Positions 9,481 to 17,728 of a stretch of DNA of 64,000 bases are shown here, one piece after another. Under the pieces are notes generated by a model that was not told the origin of the DNA, did not search any database, and saw nothing but the letters and a program-made list of their open reading frames with translations. The DNA lies in contig DASWIS010000015.1 in NCBI GenBank assembly GCA_036397555.1, positions 1-64,000 of the forward strand, written 5' to 3'. This DNA comes from Candidatus Zixiibacteriota bacterium. GTDB taxonomy: Bacteria; Zixibacteria; MSB-5A5; WJJR01. A program made the translations under genes and the position numbers. Each line of letters starts with the position of its first letter. The first letter of the stretch is position 1.

Positions 9481-10364
9481 CAATGCCGACAGCCGATGCA
9501 CGAATGTCACCCCGCAATACGGCAGCGGCCTGGTGGTCGCTCATTCGCGGCGGCAATGTCCTGATGGCGGGTGCGGCTTCACTGTTGGGTCTGGTTCTGG
9601 CTGCCCCCAATGACATTTGGCCCCAATCGCTCCCCGCCGTTCTCCCTCCCATGCTGATTTGTGCAGCAGGGTACATCGACAATGACATTTGCGATCGGGC
9701 CATCGACCGGCACATCAAGCCCGCGCGCGCGATTGTCAGTGGTCGTGTTCGGTTGTCCGCTGCACGCGCTGCAGCCGGAGCATTTACGATGGCCGGAGTG
9801 CTGTTGGCGTCGGTCGGAGGTTGGCCGGCGTTGGTCGCAGTGCTAGTCGTCGTCGCCTGCATCGCTTGGTACAATCGCGCGCTGTCGGCTCGGCCGCTCA
9901 TCGGAAATGTGGCCGTTGCCGCCATCGGCGCATTCCCGATTATTTATGGCGCGCTGCATGCGCCCCTCATCCATTCCCTGTCGAGGAATGCGGTCCTGTT
10001 GGCGGCCCTGACGGCGTTTTGGCTGCATTGGGGGCGTGAGATTCTCAAAGATGTCGTCGATGTCGACGGCGACCGCGTCGTCGGACGGCGCACATTGCCG
10101 ATCGTGCTGTCCCCCGATTCGGCAACCCGCCTCGCCGGGTTGCCGCTGTTGCTCGGCGCCGTGTCGGCGCTCTGGCTCGGGCTCGGCACGATTATGGCTC
10201 CGATTTATCTCTTCGGAGTCTGCGTCACGGTGATTCCGGCGGTATTGCTGGGCGCGGCGCAGTGTGCCTTGAATCCGTCCACGGCCACAGCGTCGCGCTG
10301 GGTGGCCGGCGCGAAACTCTCGCTGGCCGGAGGCCTGATCTGGATGTTTTTGGGCGCAACCTGA
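9477..10364 (+). CDS. UbiA-family prenyltransferase
   Basis: About 295 residues from GTG 9477, which overlaps the stop of the preceding gene; ATG 9483 is equally possible. It has about eight or nine hydrophobic segments. The first Asp-rich motif is GYIDNDICDRAID (Asn69, Asp73, Asp77: NxxxDxxxD) and the second is KDVVDVDGDR (Asp192-Asp199); both bind Mg-diphosphate in UbiA enzymes. The motifs resemble those of (geranylgeranyl)glyceryl-phosphate prenyltransferases and related lipid enzymes of FCB bacteria more than UbiA/MenA of quinone synthesis, but the acceptor cannot be settled by reading. Its position at the end of an envelope operon suits a membrane lipid role. Confidence 0.8.
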   Translation: MTMPTADARMSPRNTAAAWWSLIRGGNVLMAGAASLLGLVLAAPNDIWPQSLPAVLPPMLICAAGYIDNDICDRAIDRHIKPARAIVSGRVRLSAARAAAGAFTMAGVLLASVGGWPALVAVLVVVACIAWYNRALSARPLIGNVAVAAIGAFPIIYGALHAPLIHSLSRNAVLLAALTAFWLHWGREILKDVVDVDGDRVVGRRTLPIVLSPDSATRLAGLPLLLGAVSALWLGLGTIMAPIYLFGVCVTVIPAVLLGAAQCALNPSTATASRWVAGAKLSLAGGLIWMFLGAT

Positions 10365-10430
10365 ACGGATGGCCGGCGCTTCGAATCGCTTCGTTGACGC
10401 GCAGTATCGCATTCTCTTTCTTCAGCTTCC

Positions 10431-11351
10431 ATGAGCGCCACTCTCCGAGCCGGATGGCCCCTCGCGGTCCTGACTCTCCTCGCCGGCACCCTGCTGTCTG
10501 GCGGCTGGCACGCACACGGTCAGAACGAAGACGTGGTCCGCGTGTTCTCTTCGCATGGACGAGTGAGTGTGGGAGATACCGTCGATATCACCATCGAAGC
10601 CGGCATTTCGCTGCTCCCCAAGGACGCCGTGTTCGTCGGCGCGGAAGTCTGGCCCGACGCTCACTGGAAACGTGGCGGACAGTCGGTCAGTACTGCCTAT
10701 CTCCGTGCCATGCGAATGACCAAGTCCTGGACTTTCCGGCTGGTCGCGCAAAGCCCCGGGCTCACCCGCATGCGGCCGGTCGTCTATTACCGGCAGGAAG
10801 GCGCGGCGGCGGATCAGCCCCGCGATTCCATCGTGGCCGAATACCTGCGCGTCTCGATCGTCGAACGACCGTCCGGGGGCATCATCCCGTGGATGGCAGT
10901 CGGATTCGCAGCACTCATCCTCGCTGCAGCGGTCGGAGTGCTGGCCATGCGCAATCGCCGGGCCCGGACTCGGTCAAAGACCATCCTGACACCGCTGGAG
11001 GAGACGCGGCAAATGCTGACAACCGCCGCCGCCAACAGACGCGAAGACCGTGGCCCCCGATACATCGAAGACCTCGAACGAATCATCCTCGGGTATCTCT
11101 CGCGCCGTCTGGGGCACACAGTGACATCGGCCACGGCCTCGGATGTCGCCCGTTTGCTCTCAACAACCATCCGGGATCCGGCGCTGACGGCGCAACTCAC
11201 CGCGCACCTGAAGCGATGCGGAGAACTCCGCTTCAGAGGCGCGCCTGTCGATCTGAATGAGATGGTCGACTTGGAGGAGCAGATCAGGGCCCTGTTGGAA
11301 CAGCTCGATGCGGCCTGGGTATCATCTGGACCGACCCATGGTCCGTCCTGA
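10431..11351 (+). CDS. BatD-like membrane protein upstream of moxR
   Basis: About 306 residues. A signal peptide (residues 1-30, ending AHG) is followed by a periplasmic beta domain with a Bat-type opening, RVSVGDTVDITIEAG. A single transmembrane helix (IIPWMAVGFAALILAAAVG) lies near residue 150. The cytoplasmic part contains a helical region (TPLEETRQMLTTAAANRRED, then YIEDLERIILGYLSRRLG) like that after the membrane segment in BatD-type proteins and in the gene at 15703. It ends 48 bases before moxR and is probably co-transcribed with it. Bat proteins with MoxR are implicated in stress tolerance and envelope processes in Bacteroidetes and spirochaetes; the exact activity is unknown. Confidence 0.65.
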   Translation: MSATLRAGWPLAVLTLLAGTLLSGGWHAHGQNEDVVRVFSSHGRVSVGDTVDITIEAGISLLPKDAVFVGAEVWPDAHWKRGGQSVSTAYLRAMRMTKSWTFRLVAQSPGLTRMRPVVYYRQEGAAADQPRDSIVAEYLRVSIVERPSGGIIPWMAVGFAALILAAAVGVLAMRNRRARTRSKTILTPLEETRQMLTTAAANRREDRGPRYIEDLERIILGYLSRRLGHTVTSATASDVARLLSTTIRDPALTAQLTAHLKRCGELRFRGAPVDLNEMVDLEEQIRALLEQLDAAWVSSGPTHGPS

Positions 11352-11399
11352 GGGCCGGTTTCGTGCGTCACAACACACAGTAACAACCGAGGGTACTGC

Positions 11400-12386
11400 A
11401 TGCATCCTGAGATCGAGAAGATTCAACGGGACGTCGAAGGGCAAAGCGCCTTCTGTCGGACGCTCAAGGACGCCATCGGGCAGGTCATTGTCGGCCAGAA
11501 TCACCTGATCGACCGGCTGCTGATCGCGCTGCTGGCCGATGGTCACATTCTGCTGGAGGGGGTCCCCGGTCTGGCGAAAACACTGTCGGTTCGCACGCTG
11601 GCCGATGCCATCCGCGCCGACTTTCGCCGATTGCAATTCACCCCCGATCTGCTGCCCGCCGATTTGCTCGGCACCATGGTCTACCACCCCAACACCGGTG
11701 AATTCTCAGCGCGCAAAGGCCCGATCTTCGCCAACATCATCCTCGCCGATGAGATCAACCGCGCCCCGGCAAAAGTTCAGAGCGCCCTGTTGGAAGCGAT
11801 GCAGGAACGGCAGGTGACGATTTCATCCAGCAGTTACCCGCTGCCGTCACCGTTTCTGGTATTGGCCACCCAAAACCCGATCGAGCAGGAAGGGACCTAC
11901 CCCCTCCCCGAGGCGCAGGTCGACCGGTTCATGCTGAAGGTGATCGTCGGATACCCGTCGCGCGACGAAGAGCGCGCCATCATGGATCGCATGACCGGGG
12001 AACAGCTTCCGAAGGTCCGGCCGGTGGTCACGCCCGAAGAGATCATCGCCGCGCGCGCCGTCGTGCGACGCATCTACATCGACGACAAGGTGAAGGACTA
12101 CATCGTCAACATCGTCCATGCCTCACGCAAGCCGGAAGCATACGGTCTCGACCTCACCGGGCTGATTGCCTACGGTGCGTCTCCGCGTGCGTCGATCTAT
12201 CTGAATCTCGCCGCGCGCGCGCATGCCTTCGTCTCCGGACGCGCGTTCGTCACGCCCGAGGACATCAAGTCGGTCGGGCCGGACGTGTTGCGCCATCGCG
12301 TGATCGTCACCTACGAAGCCGAAGCCGAACAGGTGACATCCGCAACCGTCGTGCAGCGCTTGTTCGATCATGTCGAAGTGCCATAG
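11400..12386 (+). CDS. moxR: MoxR-family AAA+ ATPase
   Basis: 328 residues; start ATG 11400 with GAGGG 5-9 bases upstream. The Walker A motif GVPGLAKT is at 54-61, Walker B IILADE at 113-118 followed by INRAPAKVQSALLEAMQER, and the sensor 1 region is LVLATQNPIEQEGTYPLPEA. The C-terminal helical lid has GASPRASIYLNLAARAHA. Length and motifs match MoxR proteins throughout. MoxR ATPases act as chaperones for partners with von Willebrand factor A domains, here DUF58 (13397), BatA and BatB. In most genomes the DUF58 gene follows directly; here a RAYT gene and REP repeats lie between, about 1 kb. Confidence 0.95.
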   Translation: MHPEIEKIQRDVEGQSAFCRTLKDAIGQVIVGQNHLIDRLLIALLADGHILLEGVPGLAKTLSVRTLADAIRADFRRLQFTPDLLPADLLGTMVYHPNTGEFSARKGPIFANIILADEINRAPAKVQSALLEAMQERQVTISSSSYPLPSPFLVLATQNPIEQEGTYPLPEAQVDRFMLKVIVGYPSRDEERAIMDRMTGEQLPKVRPVVTPEEIIAARAVVRRIYIDDKVKDYIVNIVHASRKPEAYGLDLTGLIAYGASPRASIYLNLAARAHAFVSGRAFVTPEDIKSVGPDVLRHRVIVTYEAEAEQVTSATVVQRLFDHVEVP

Positions 12387-12444
12387 GAAGTATCGGCCAG
12401 GATCGTGGATTTGATCGGATGATCGACTCTGTCAATCAAAAACC

Positions 12445-12471
12445 GGGAGGGCGAGGCTTCCGCCGAGCCTG
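12445..12471 (+). repeat. REP-type palindromic repeat, copy 1
   Basis: Starts GGGAGGGCGAGGC and contains the hairpin AGGCT/AGCCT around a 7-base loop (TCCGCCG, one base different from the main version). It begins with a GGAG-type head as REP elements do, and lies 12 bases before the RAYT start codon. Confidence 0.75.
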
Positions 12472-12482
12472 TTCTTGAACCC

Positions 12483-12953
12483 ATGAAGCCCGTTGGCTGG
12501 AACCAACCCCGCAAGCGGCCGGCGCACGGCGTGATTCATTCATCCGCCAAACCGACGGTTGTCTTCCTGACGGTTTGCACACGAGGCCGCGCAAAGTGGC
12601 TCGCAGACGACCAGGTTCACGATCACGTGCTCACGGCATGGGGCAGTGCGAGTGGCTGGCGCGTGGGACGGTACGTGTTGATGCCCGATCACGTTCACCT
12701 GTTCGCAGGATGGGTTGGCGGGAGGTGGACTCTGGAACAATGGACCAGATACTGGAAGGCCATATTCTCGAGAATTCATCGCAATCCCGATCATCGTTGG
12801 CAGACCGATCACTGGGACACGCGCATGAAGAGCCGCAATCAGTTTGAAGCGAAGTGGGAGTACGTCAGGAATAATCCGGTCCGCCACAATCTGATAGCAC
12901 GGGCAGAAGAGTGGCCGTATAGCGGCATCGTGTGCGAGTTCGGACCGTGGTGA
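12483..12953 (+). CDS. REP-associated tyrosine transposase (RAYT, Y1/HUH family)
   Basis: 156 residues, the usual size for RAYTs. The HUH motif is MPDHVHLF (His70, His72), preceded by a hydrophobic strand. The catalytic tyrosine is Tyr127 in KWEYVRNNPVR, which fits the family pattern YxxxNPV, followed by the typical WPYSG near the end. The motif AVFLT-like strand near residue 27 (VVFLTVCTRGR) also fits. RAYTs cut and join single strands at REP hairpins. Copy 1 of the repeat lies 12 bases upstream and an inverted copy starts 4 bases downstream, so the gene is flanked by opposed repeats, the classic REPtron arrangement. All key residues are present, so the enzyme is probably functional. It breaks the moxR-DUF58 gene order. 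Confidence 0.9.
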   Translation: MKPVGWNQPRKRPAHGVIHSSAKPTVVFLTVCTRGRAKWLADDQVHDHVLTAWGSASGWRVGRYVLMPDHVHLFAGWVGGRWTLEQWTRYWKAIFSRIHRNPDHRWQTDHWDTRMKSRNQFEAKWEYVRNNPVRHNLIARAEEWPYSGIVCEFGPW

Positions 12954-12956
12954 AAA

Positions 12957-12985
12957 GGCAGGCTCGGCAGAAGCCTCGCCCTCCC
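12957..12985 (-). repeat. REP-type palindromic repeat, copy 2 (inverted)
   Basis: Reverse complement of the main repeat version (hairpin AGGCT-TCTGCCG-AGCCT with the GGGAGGGCG head), just after the RAYT stop codon. With copy 1 it brackets the gene as an inverted pair. Confidence 0.8.
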
Positions 12986-13126
12986 ATGCGCAATCCATCG
13001 TCTATGTGTTACATTTGCATCCGACAGTTATTGGAGTCTCTCGATGTTACTTTGAGTCACGTTGCCTGAGGAGGAGAGGGAGAGGCACCCCCGCCTGAAT
13101 CATGAATCGACATCCAACCATCGACC

Positions 13127-13374
13127 GGGAGGGCGGGGCTTCTGCCGAGCCTGCCCCACGAACCGCAATCACGCACGATCGGGAGGGCGAGGCTTCTGCC
13201 GAGCCTGCCCCACGAACCGCTATCGCGCACGATCGGGAGGGCGAGGCTTCTGCCGAGCCTGCCCCACGAACCGCAATCACGCACGATCGGGAGGGCGGGG
13301 CTTTCGCCGAGCCGGTCTTATGATTGGGAGACAAGACGACACTCGGGAGGGCGGGGCTTCTGCCGAGCCCGCCT
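13127..13374 (+). repeat. tandem array of five REP repeats, about 54 bp period
   Basis: Copies begin at 13127, 13181, 13235, 13289 and 13345. The first four are exactly 54 bases apart, and the last interval is 56. Each unit has the repeat head GGGAGGGCGRGGC, the stem AGGCT or GGGCT with AGCCT or AGCCC, and a near-identical 25-base linker (CCACGAACCGCAATCACGCA...). The spacers are near copies of each other, so it is not a CRISPR. The fourth copy varies in the loop (TTCGCCG) and the last has altered linkers. Apparent reading frames across the array are artefacts of the repeat. It ends 22 bases before the DUF58 start codon, where no Shine-Dalgarno site is seen. Confidence 0.85.
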
Positions 13375-13396
13375 TTCAATTGTCCGGTCGATAGCC

Positions 13397-14275
13397 ATGC
13401 TCCCCAAGGAACTCATCGCCCAAATCCGACGGATCGAGATTCACACCAATCGTTTGGTCAACGATTTGTTCGGCGGCGAATACCATTCGGTCTTCAAGGG
13501 GCAGGGCATGGAATTCGAAGAAGTGCGCGAATACCTCCCCGGCGATGATGTCCGCCTCATCGACTGGAATGTCACCGCGCGCACGGGCACGCCCTTCATC
13601 AAGAAGTTCCGCGAGGAACGCGAGCTGCTGGTCATGCTGCTGGTCGATTTGTCGGCGTCCGGACGTTTCGGCACAATCAACCGTGCCAAAAACCAGGTGG
13701 CCGCCGAGACGGCGGCCGTCCTCGCGTTCTCCGCGATCAAGAACAACGACAAAGTCGGGATGATCGTGTTCACCGATCAAATCGAACTCTACATTCCGCC
13801 GAAGAAGGGCCGGTCGCACGTCCTGCGCCTGATTCGCGAGATTCTCTATTTCGAGCCGCAGGGAAGGGGGACTAATCTCACGGCCGCGCTGGAGTTCTTC
13901 GGACGCGTGACCCACCGCAAGTCGGTCGCCTTCCTGATTTCCGATTTTTTCGATGCCCACTATGAGCACCGGCTGATGGTGGCGCACCAACGCCACGATG
14001 TCATCGCGGTCGTTGTCGAAGACCCGCGCGAGCGCACCTGGGCCGATGTCGGGCTGATCGAGTTGGAAGACTTCGAAACCGGACGGCGTACCGTCGTCGA
14101 TACGGCCGACCGCGCCGCGCGGATGGCCTTCGAGAACCAGGTCAACATGCGCGCCGCGCGCCGCCGCAAGCTCTTCGATTCGATCCGGCTCGACAATGTG
14201 GCGCTGTCGACCGACAGGCCGATAGCCGACGGATTGATCGCATTCTTCCGCCGCCGGGAACGGCGGCGTCGATAG
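13397..14275 (+). CDS. DUF58 domain protein (MoxR partner)
   Basis: 292 residues. The DUF58 signature FKGQGMEFEEVREYLPGDD, then VRLIDWNVTARTGTPFIKKF, occupies residues 34-72, and a VWA-like fold follows with LLVDLSASGRFG (Asp, Ser, Ser of a MIDAS-like motif) and GMIVFTDQIELYIPP. The conserved end region RGTNLTAALEFF and KSVAFLISDFF is present. DUF58 proteins are partners of MoxR ATPases in the same operons. It has no clear ribosome site; the region just upstream is REP array. The tatA gene starts 14 bases after it. Confidence 0.93.
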   Translation: MLPKELIAQIRRIEIHTNRLVNDLFGGEYHSVFKGQGMEFEEVREYLPGDDVRLIDWNVTARTGTPFIKKFREERELLVMLLVDLSASGRFGTINRAKNQVAAETAAVLAFSAIKNNDKVGMIVFTDQIELYIPPKKGRSHVLRLIREILYFEPQGRGTNLTAALEFFGRVTHRKSVAFLISDFFDAHYEHRLMVAHQRHDVIAVVVEDPRERTWADVGLIELEDFETGRRTVVDTADRAARMAFENQVNMRAARRRKLFDSIRLDNVALSTDRPIADGLIAFFRRRERRRR

Positions 14276-14289
14276 GAAAGGCGGTCGCA

Positions 14290-14484
14290 ATGCTGGGCAC
14301 TCAAGAGTTGCTGCTCATCCTGGGCGCCGGAATCCTGCTCTTCGGAGCCAAACGCATTCCGGAGATCGCGCGCGGGCTGGGACGCAGCGTCCACGAATTC
14401 AAAAAGGGACTGCGCGAAGAGCCGGCGGAGGGGGACAAAGAGCGGAAGGTCGATCAGGAGGACCGCAAGGAACCGCAACCGTGA
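14290..14484 (+). CDS. tatA: Sec-independent protein translocase TatA/E
   Basis: 64 residues, typical for TatA. One N-terminal transmembrane helix (ELLLILGAGILLFG) is followed by the conserved hinge FGAKRIPEIARGLGRS, an amphipathic helix and a short charged tail rich in Lys, Glu and Asp. TatA forms the pore-like part of the twin-arginine translocase that exports folded proteins. No tatC is in this window. AGGAAAGGCGG upstream provides a ribosome site. The stop overlaps the start of the next gene by four bases (GTGA), so both are translated together. A Tat component inside a Bat operon is unusual. Confidence 0.92.
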   Translation: MLGTQELLLILGAGILLFGAKRIPEIARGLGRSVHEFKKGLREEPAEGDKERKVDQEDRKEPQP

Positions 14485-15593
14485 CGTCTTCGGGCATGGG
14501 ACATCCGCGGCGACGCGGATCCATTGGAGTCAAGCGTATCTCGACGAAACGGGGGCTTCCCCCGGGCTCGGCGGTCTATGTCGGTGAGAAGACCGATGCG
14601 CCGATCACCGTCTCGGTCATCGACTACGATGCCGACAACCTGCAGGAGCGCACCGAGATCGCAGCCGATCGGCCGGCAGCGTCGCGCGCGCCTGGAAACG
14701 TCACGTGGATCAACTGCGACGGGATCCACGATCCCGCGCTGATCACCCGCATCGGCGAATCGTTCGGCCTGCATCCGCTGGTGATCGAAGACATCCTCAA
14801 CACCGATCAACGACCCAAGATCGACATCTCCGAGCACTATGTCTTTGTCGTCGTCAAAATGCTCTACCCGGCGCCCGACGACGGGCTGACGGTCGAGCAG
14901 GTGAGTCTCGTCTTCGGGGAGGGGTTTCTCCTGTCGTTCCAGGAACGGGCGGGCGATGTGTTCGATCCCGTGCGCAAGCGCCTGCGCGAGGGACCGCGCC
15001 GCCGATTCATCCACTCCGACTACCTCGCCTACGCGCTGATTGACGCCATCGTCGATGGTTATTTCCTCGTGCTGGAACAGATCGGCGATCGCGTCGAGTC
15101 GATCGAGCACAAGCTCGTTGCGCATCCGACCGCCGAGGACCTGGAAACCATCCACCGCCTCAAACGCGAGCTGGTGGTCCTGCGCAAACCGATCTGGCCG
15201 CTGCGCGAAGTCATCGGCGGCATGAGCCGCTCCGAGACGCCGCTGATCGATTCCGCCACCGGCGTCTACATTCGCGATCTCTATGAGCACGCCGTGCAGG
15301 TGCTCGATACGGTCGAGACCTACCGCGATATGGTATCGGGTCTGCTCGATGTCTACCTGACCAGCGTCAGCAACCGCATGAACGAGGTGATGAAGGTCCT
15401 CACCGTCATAGCGACCATCTTCATTCCGCTGACCTTCCTGGCGGGAGTCTACGGGATGAATTTTTCTCCTGAGGTCGGCGGCCTGAACATGCCGGAATTG
15501 CGCTGGCCGTATGGCTACGTAACTTTCTGGGGCGCATCCCTGGCACTGGGCATCGGACTGTTGGTCTTCTTCCGCCGCAAGGGATGGCTGTGA
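14481..15593 (+). CDS. corA: CorA-family magnesium/cobalt transporter
   Basis: 370 residues from GTG 14481 overlapping the tatA stop. The N-terminal cytoplasmic domain (about 1-300) contains the family pattern PLVIEDILNTDQRPKIDISEH and a long helical stretch. Two C-terminal transmembrane helices follow, and the first ends with the selectivity signature YGMNF at 324-328 (GMN at 325-327). The loop before the second helix is acidic. The chain ends in basic FFRRKGWL on the cytoplasmic side. Length and motifs match CorA throughout. The protein takes up Mg2+, Co2+ or Ni2+. Its role in the Bat gene set is unclear. Confidence 0.95.
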   Translation: MTSSGMGHPRRRGSIGVKRISTKRGLPPGSAVYVGEKTDAPITVSVIDYDADNLQERTEIAADRPAASRAPGNVTWINCDGIHDPALITRIGESFGLHPLVIEDILNTDQRPKIDISEHYVFVVVKMLYPAPDDGLTVEQVSLVFGEGFLLSFQERAGDVFDPVRKRLREGPRRRFIHSDYLAYALIDAIVDGYFLVLEQIGDRVESIEHKLVAHPTAEDLETIHRLKRELVVLRKPIWPLREVIGGMSRSETPLIDSATGVYIRDLYEHAVQVLDTVETYRDMVSGLLDVYLTSVSNRMNEVMKVLTVIATIFIPLTFLAGVYGMNFSPEVGGLNMPELRWPYGYVTFWGASLALGIGLLVFFRRKGWL

Positions 15594-15606
15594 TGGACGG
15601 CAATCG

Positions 15607-15627
15607 CACACGCACACGCGGCGTGTG
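15607..15627. other. small inverted repeat between corA and the Bat genes
   Basis: CACACGC at 15607-15613 pairs with GCGTGTG at 15621-15627. It is followed at once by TATAAT (15628-15633), which is well placed to be a -10 box for the downstream genes, but no -35 match is visible. Confidence 0.35.
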
Positions 15628-15702
15628 TATAATCCCGTGAGGCCCTCGACAGCTCAATCTGCCGACCGGGTCTCGTTTTGTCGTATGCACCAGACCCTGA
15701 GA

Positions 15703-16716
15703 ATGAAACCGTGTCGGCTGCCAATGGCGCTATCCCTGATGGTCGCCGTCCTCGGCCCCGCCGGCGGGGCCGCCGCAGACGCCGATCCGGTCGTCACCCT
15801 GTCGATCAGCCGCACCGAGGGCACTGTCGGCGACCAAATCGACCTGACCCTCAAAGTCCGCTATGATCCCGCGCTGCGCATCGTCTCCGTACCGACCGGC
15901 CCGTCGCTGGGCGGACTCGATGTGCTGCGCGATTCGCTGGTCTCCGAGGACCGGCTCGCAGACAGCAGCAAGCTCTACGAACGCCGCTGGCGGTTGGCGG
16001 CATTCGCCCTCGACACGTTCTGGATTCCGGCGTTGGCCGGAGAACTGGTCGACTCGTCGGGGCAGCGCCATCCGTGGCGTTCCGATTCGCTGCAAGTCGT
16101 TATTCACAGTGTGCTGCCTGCCGAAGCCAATCCCGACTCACTTGATATCAGCGGACTAAAGGGTCCCTATGAGGCGCCGGTCCCGATCAGCGCCTGGTGG
16201 TATGCCCTCGGCGGATTGCTCCTGACGGCGATGATGGCGTGGCTGGTGTGGCGCAAACTCAGGCGCCGCCCGTCGGAGGCAGATCAACCTGCCGCGCCGC
16301 CATGGGAGATCGCGTTTTCCCAATTGAAGGCGTTGCGCACCGGTGTCGACCCCGACGACGACGGTGGGCGCATTTGGTACTTTGGACTCTCCGAAATCCT
16401 GCGCCGATATATCGATGCGCGCTACGGCTGGAACACGATCGACCAAACGACGACCGAGATCGCGCGACGTCTCCCCGTGGCCCCCTTCAATGGTCAGCAT
16501 CGCGAACGCGTCCAGGAATTCCTGCGCCACGCCGACCTGATTCGCTACGCGCGCACCCCCGCCCAACGCGGGCGACCCGAAATCGATTGGGAATGGATGC
16601 GCGAGTTTGTCGAGTACACGCGACCGCGAGCGGCCGCTGAGACGACTGTTTCCGGGGCCTCAAGCGAAGGGCAATCGGATGCGACCACCGATCAGCCGAG
16701 AGGGGGACCGGCGTGA
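15703..16716 (+). CDS. BatD-like/DUF4381-like membrane protein
   Basis: About 337 residues from ATG 15703; ATG 15685 and GTG 15625 are in-frame alternatives. MKPCRLPMALSLMVAVLG... is a signal peptide. A periplasmic beta domain (SISRTEGTVGDQIDLTLKVR) is followed by a transmembrane helix near residue 175 (AWWYALGGLLLTAMMAWLVW). The cytoplasmic part has WEIAFSQLKALR, then IWYFGLSEILRRYIDARYG and ARRLPVAP, features of DUF4381-type Bat-associated proteins. It overlaps the next gene by 4 bases. It shares its architecture with the gene at 10431, so the locus carries two such proteins besides BatD. Confidence 0.7.
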   Translation: MKPCRLPMALSLMVAVLGPAGGAAADADPVVTLSISRTEGTVGDQIDLTLKVRYDPALRIVSVPTGPSLGGLDVLRDSLVSEDRLADSSKLYERRWRLAAFALDTFWIPALAGELVDSSGQRHPWRSDSLQVVIHSVLPAEANPDSLDISGLKGPYEAPVPISAWWYALGGLLLTAMMAWLVWRKLRRRPSEADQPAAPPWEIAFSQLKALRTGVDPDDDGGRIWYFGLSEILRRYIDARYGWNTIDQTTTEIARRLPVAPFNGQHRERVQEFLRHADLIRYARTPAQRGRPEIDWEWMREFVEYTRPRAAAETTVSGASSEGQSDATTDQPRGGPA

Positions 16717-17711
16717 TCGGCATCGACCGCTTTGCCAGTCCCTGGTTTCTCACCGGCGGCGTCATCGTGCTGTTTCTGATCTGGTGGGAATGGCGAGCGT
16801 GGCGGCATCGCCCCGCGGCGGCATTCTCCGATCTCGGTCTGATCGAAGGCACGCGTCCGTCGCTGCGCGCACGACTGCGACCGTTGCCGTCGGTGTTGCG
16901 CGTCCTCGTCCTGCTGCTGCTCGTGGTGGCTCTGGCCCGGCCGCAGTCGGGGACCGCATCCCGTGAAATCACCTCCGAAGGGGTCGATATCGTGCTGGCG
17001 CTGGATGTCTCCGGCTCGATGAAGGCCGAAGATTTCCAGCCGCACAACCGTCTGCACGTGGCCAAAGAGGTCATTCGCGATTTCGTCGAGAATCGCGCCA
17101 ACGACCGCATCGGATTGGTCGTGTTCGCGGCACAGGCATTCACGCAGTGCCCGTTGACCCTCGACTATGAGGTCCTGCTCAGCTTCCTCGATCAGATCGA
17201 TTTCGGCATGATCGAGGACGGCACCGCGATCGGCACCGGCTTGGCGACCGCGGTCGCCCGCCTGCGCGATTCGGATGCCAAGAGCCGCATCATTATTCTG
17301 CTGACCGATGGGGTCAACAATCGCGGACAGATCGATCCGGTGACCGCCGCCGAAGTGGCCAAAGCGTTGAATGTGAAAGTGTACACCATCGGCGCGGGCA
17401 AACCCGGCTCGGCGCGATATCCCGTAGATGATCCGGTCTTCGGCAAACGCTATGTCACATTGCCGAACGAACTCGATGAGGACGTGCTGCAACAGATCGC
17501 CGACGCGACCGGCGGCAAGTACTATCGCGCACACTCCGAGCAGATGCTCGAGCGGGTCTATCAGGAGATCAGCACGCTGGAGAAAACCGAAGTGAAGATC
17601 AAGGAGTATATCCAGTATCATGACCTCTTCAGCCGGTTCGCCCTCGCGGCGCTGGCGGCCGCGTTCGTGGGAATCGTTCTGGGAGGAACCTGGCTGGGGT
17701 CGTTGCCGTAG
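16713..17711 (+). CDS. batA: BatA, VWA-domain membrane protein
   Basis: 332 residues from GTG 16713 overlapping the previous stop. Transmembrane helices at about 10-25 and 60-76 are followed by a VWA domain with a complete MIDAS motif LDVSGSM (Asp98, Ser100, Ser102), then TGLATAVARL and IILLTDGVNNRG. A C-terminal transmembrane helix lies near 310-328. The two N-terminal helices, VWA domain and final helix are the standard BatA build. In Bacteroides and Leptospira the Bat proteins form a membrane complex linked to oxygen and stress tolerance. A MoxR ATPase is the expected partner. Confidence 0.92.
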   Translation: MIGIDRFASPWFLTGGVIVLFLIWWEWRAWRHRPAAAFSDLGLIEGTRPSLRARLRPLPSVLRVLVLLLLVVALARPQSGTASREITSEGVDIVLALDVSGSMKAEDFQPHNRLHVAKEVIRDFVENRANDRIGLVVFAAQAFTQCPLTLDYEVLLSFLDQIDFGMIEDGTAIGTGLATAVARLRDSDAKSRIIILLTDGVNNRGQIDPVTAAEVAKALNVKVYTIGAGKPGSARYPVDDPVFGKRYVTLPNELDEDVLQQIADATGGKYYRAHSEQMLERVYQEISTLEKTEVKIKEYIQYHDLFSRFALAALAAAFVGIVLGGTWLGSLP

Positions 17712-17728
17712 CATGGATAGATGATCCG

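Noticed and set aside
10262-11260. A 332-codon frame overlapping the UbiA and BatD-like genes
   Set aside because: Arg- and Pro-rich shadow in another frame of two well-supported genes.
13127-13374. Regular repeat array that might be a CRISPR
   Set aside because: The 25-base linkers are near-identical to each other and each repeat has a REP head and hairpin. No cas gene is near, and a RAYT gene is.
13062-13394. Open frames of up to 110 codons across the REP array
   Set aside because: They exist on both strands only because the 54-base period is a multiple of three; the products are simple repeats with no domain or start signal.
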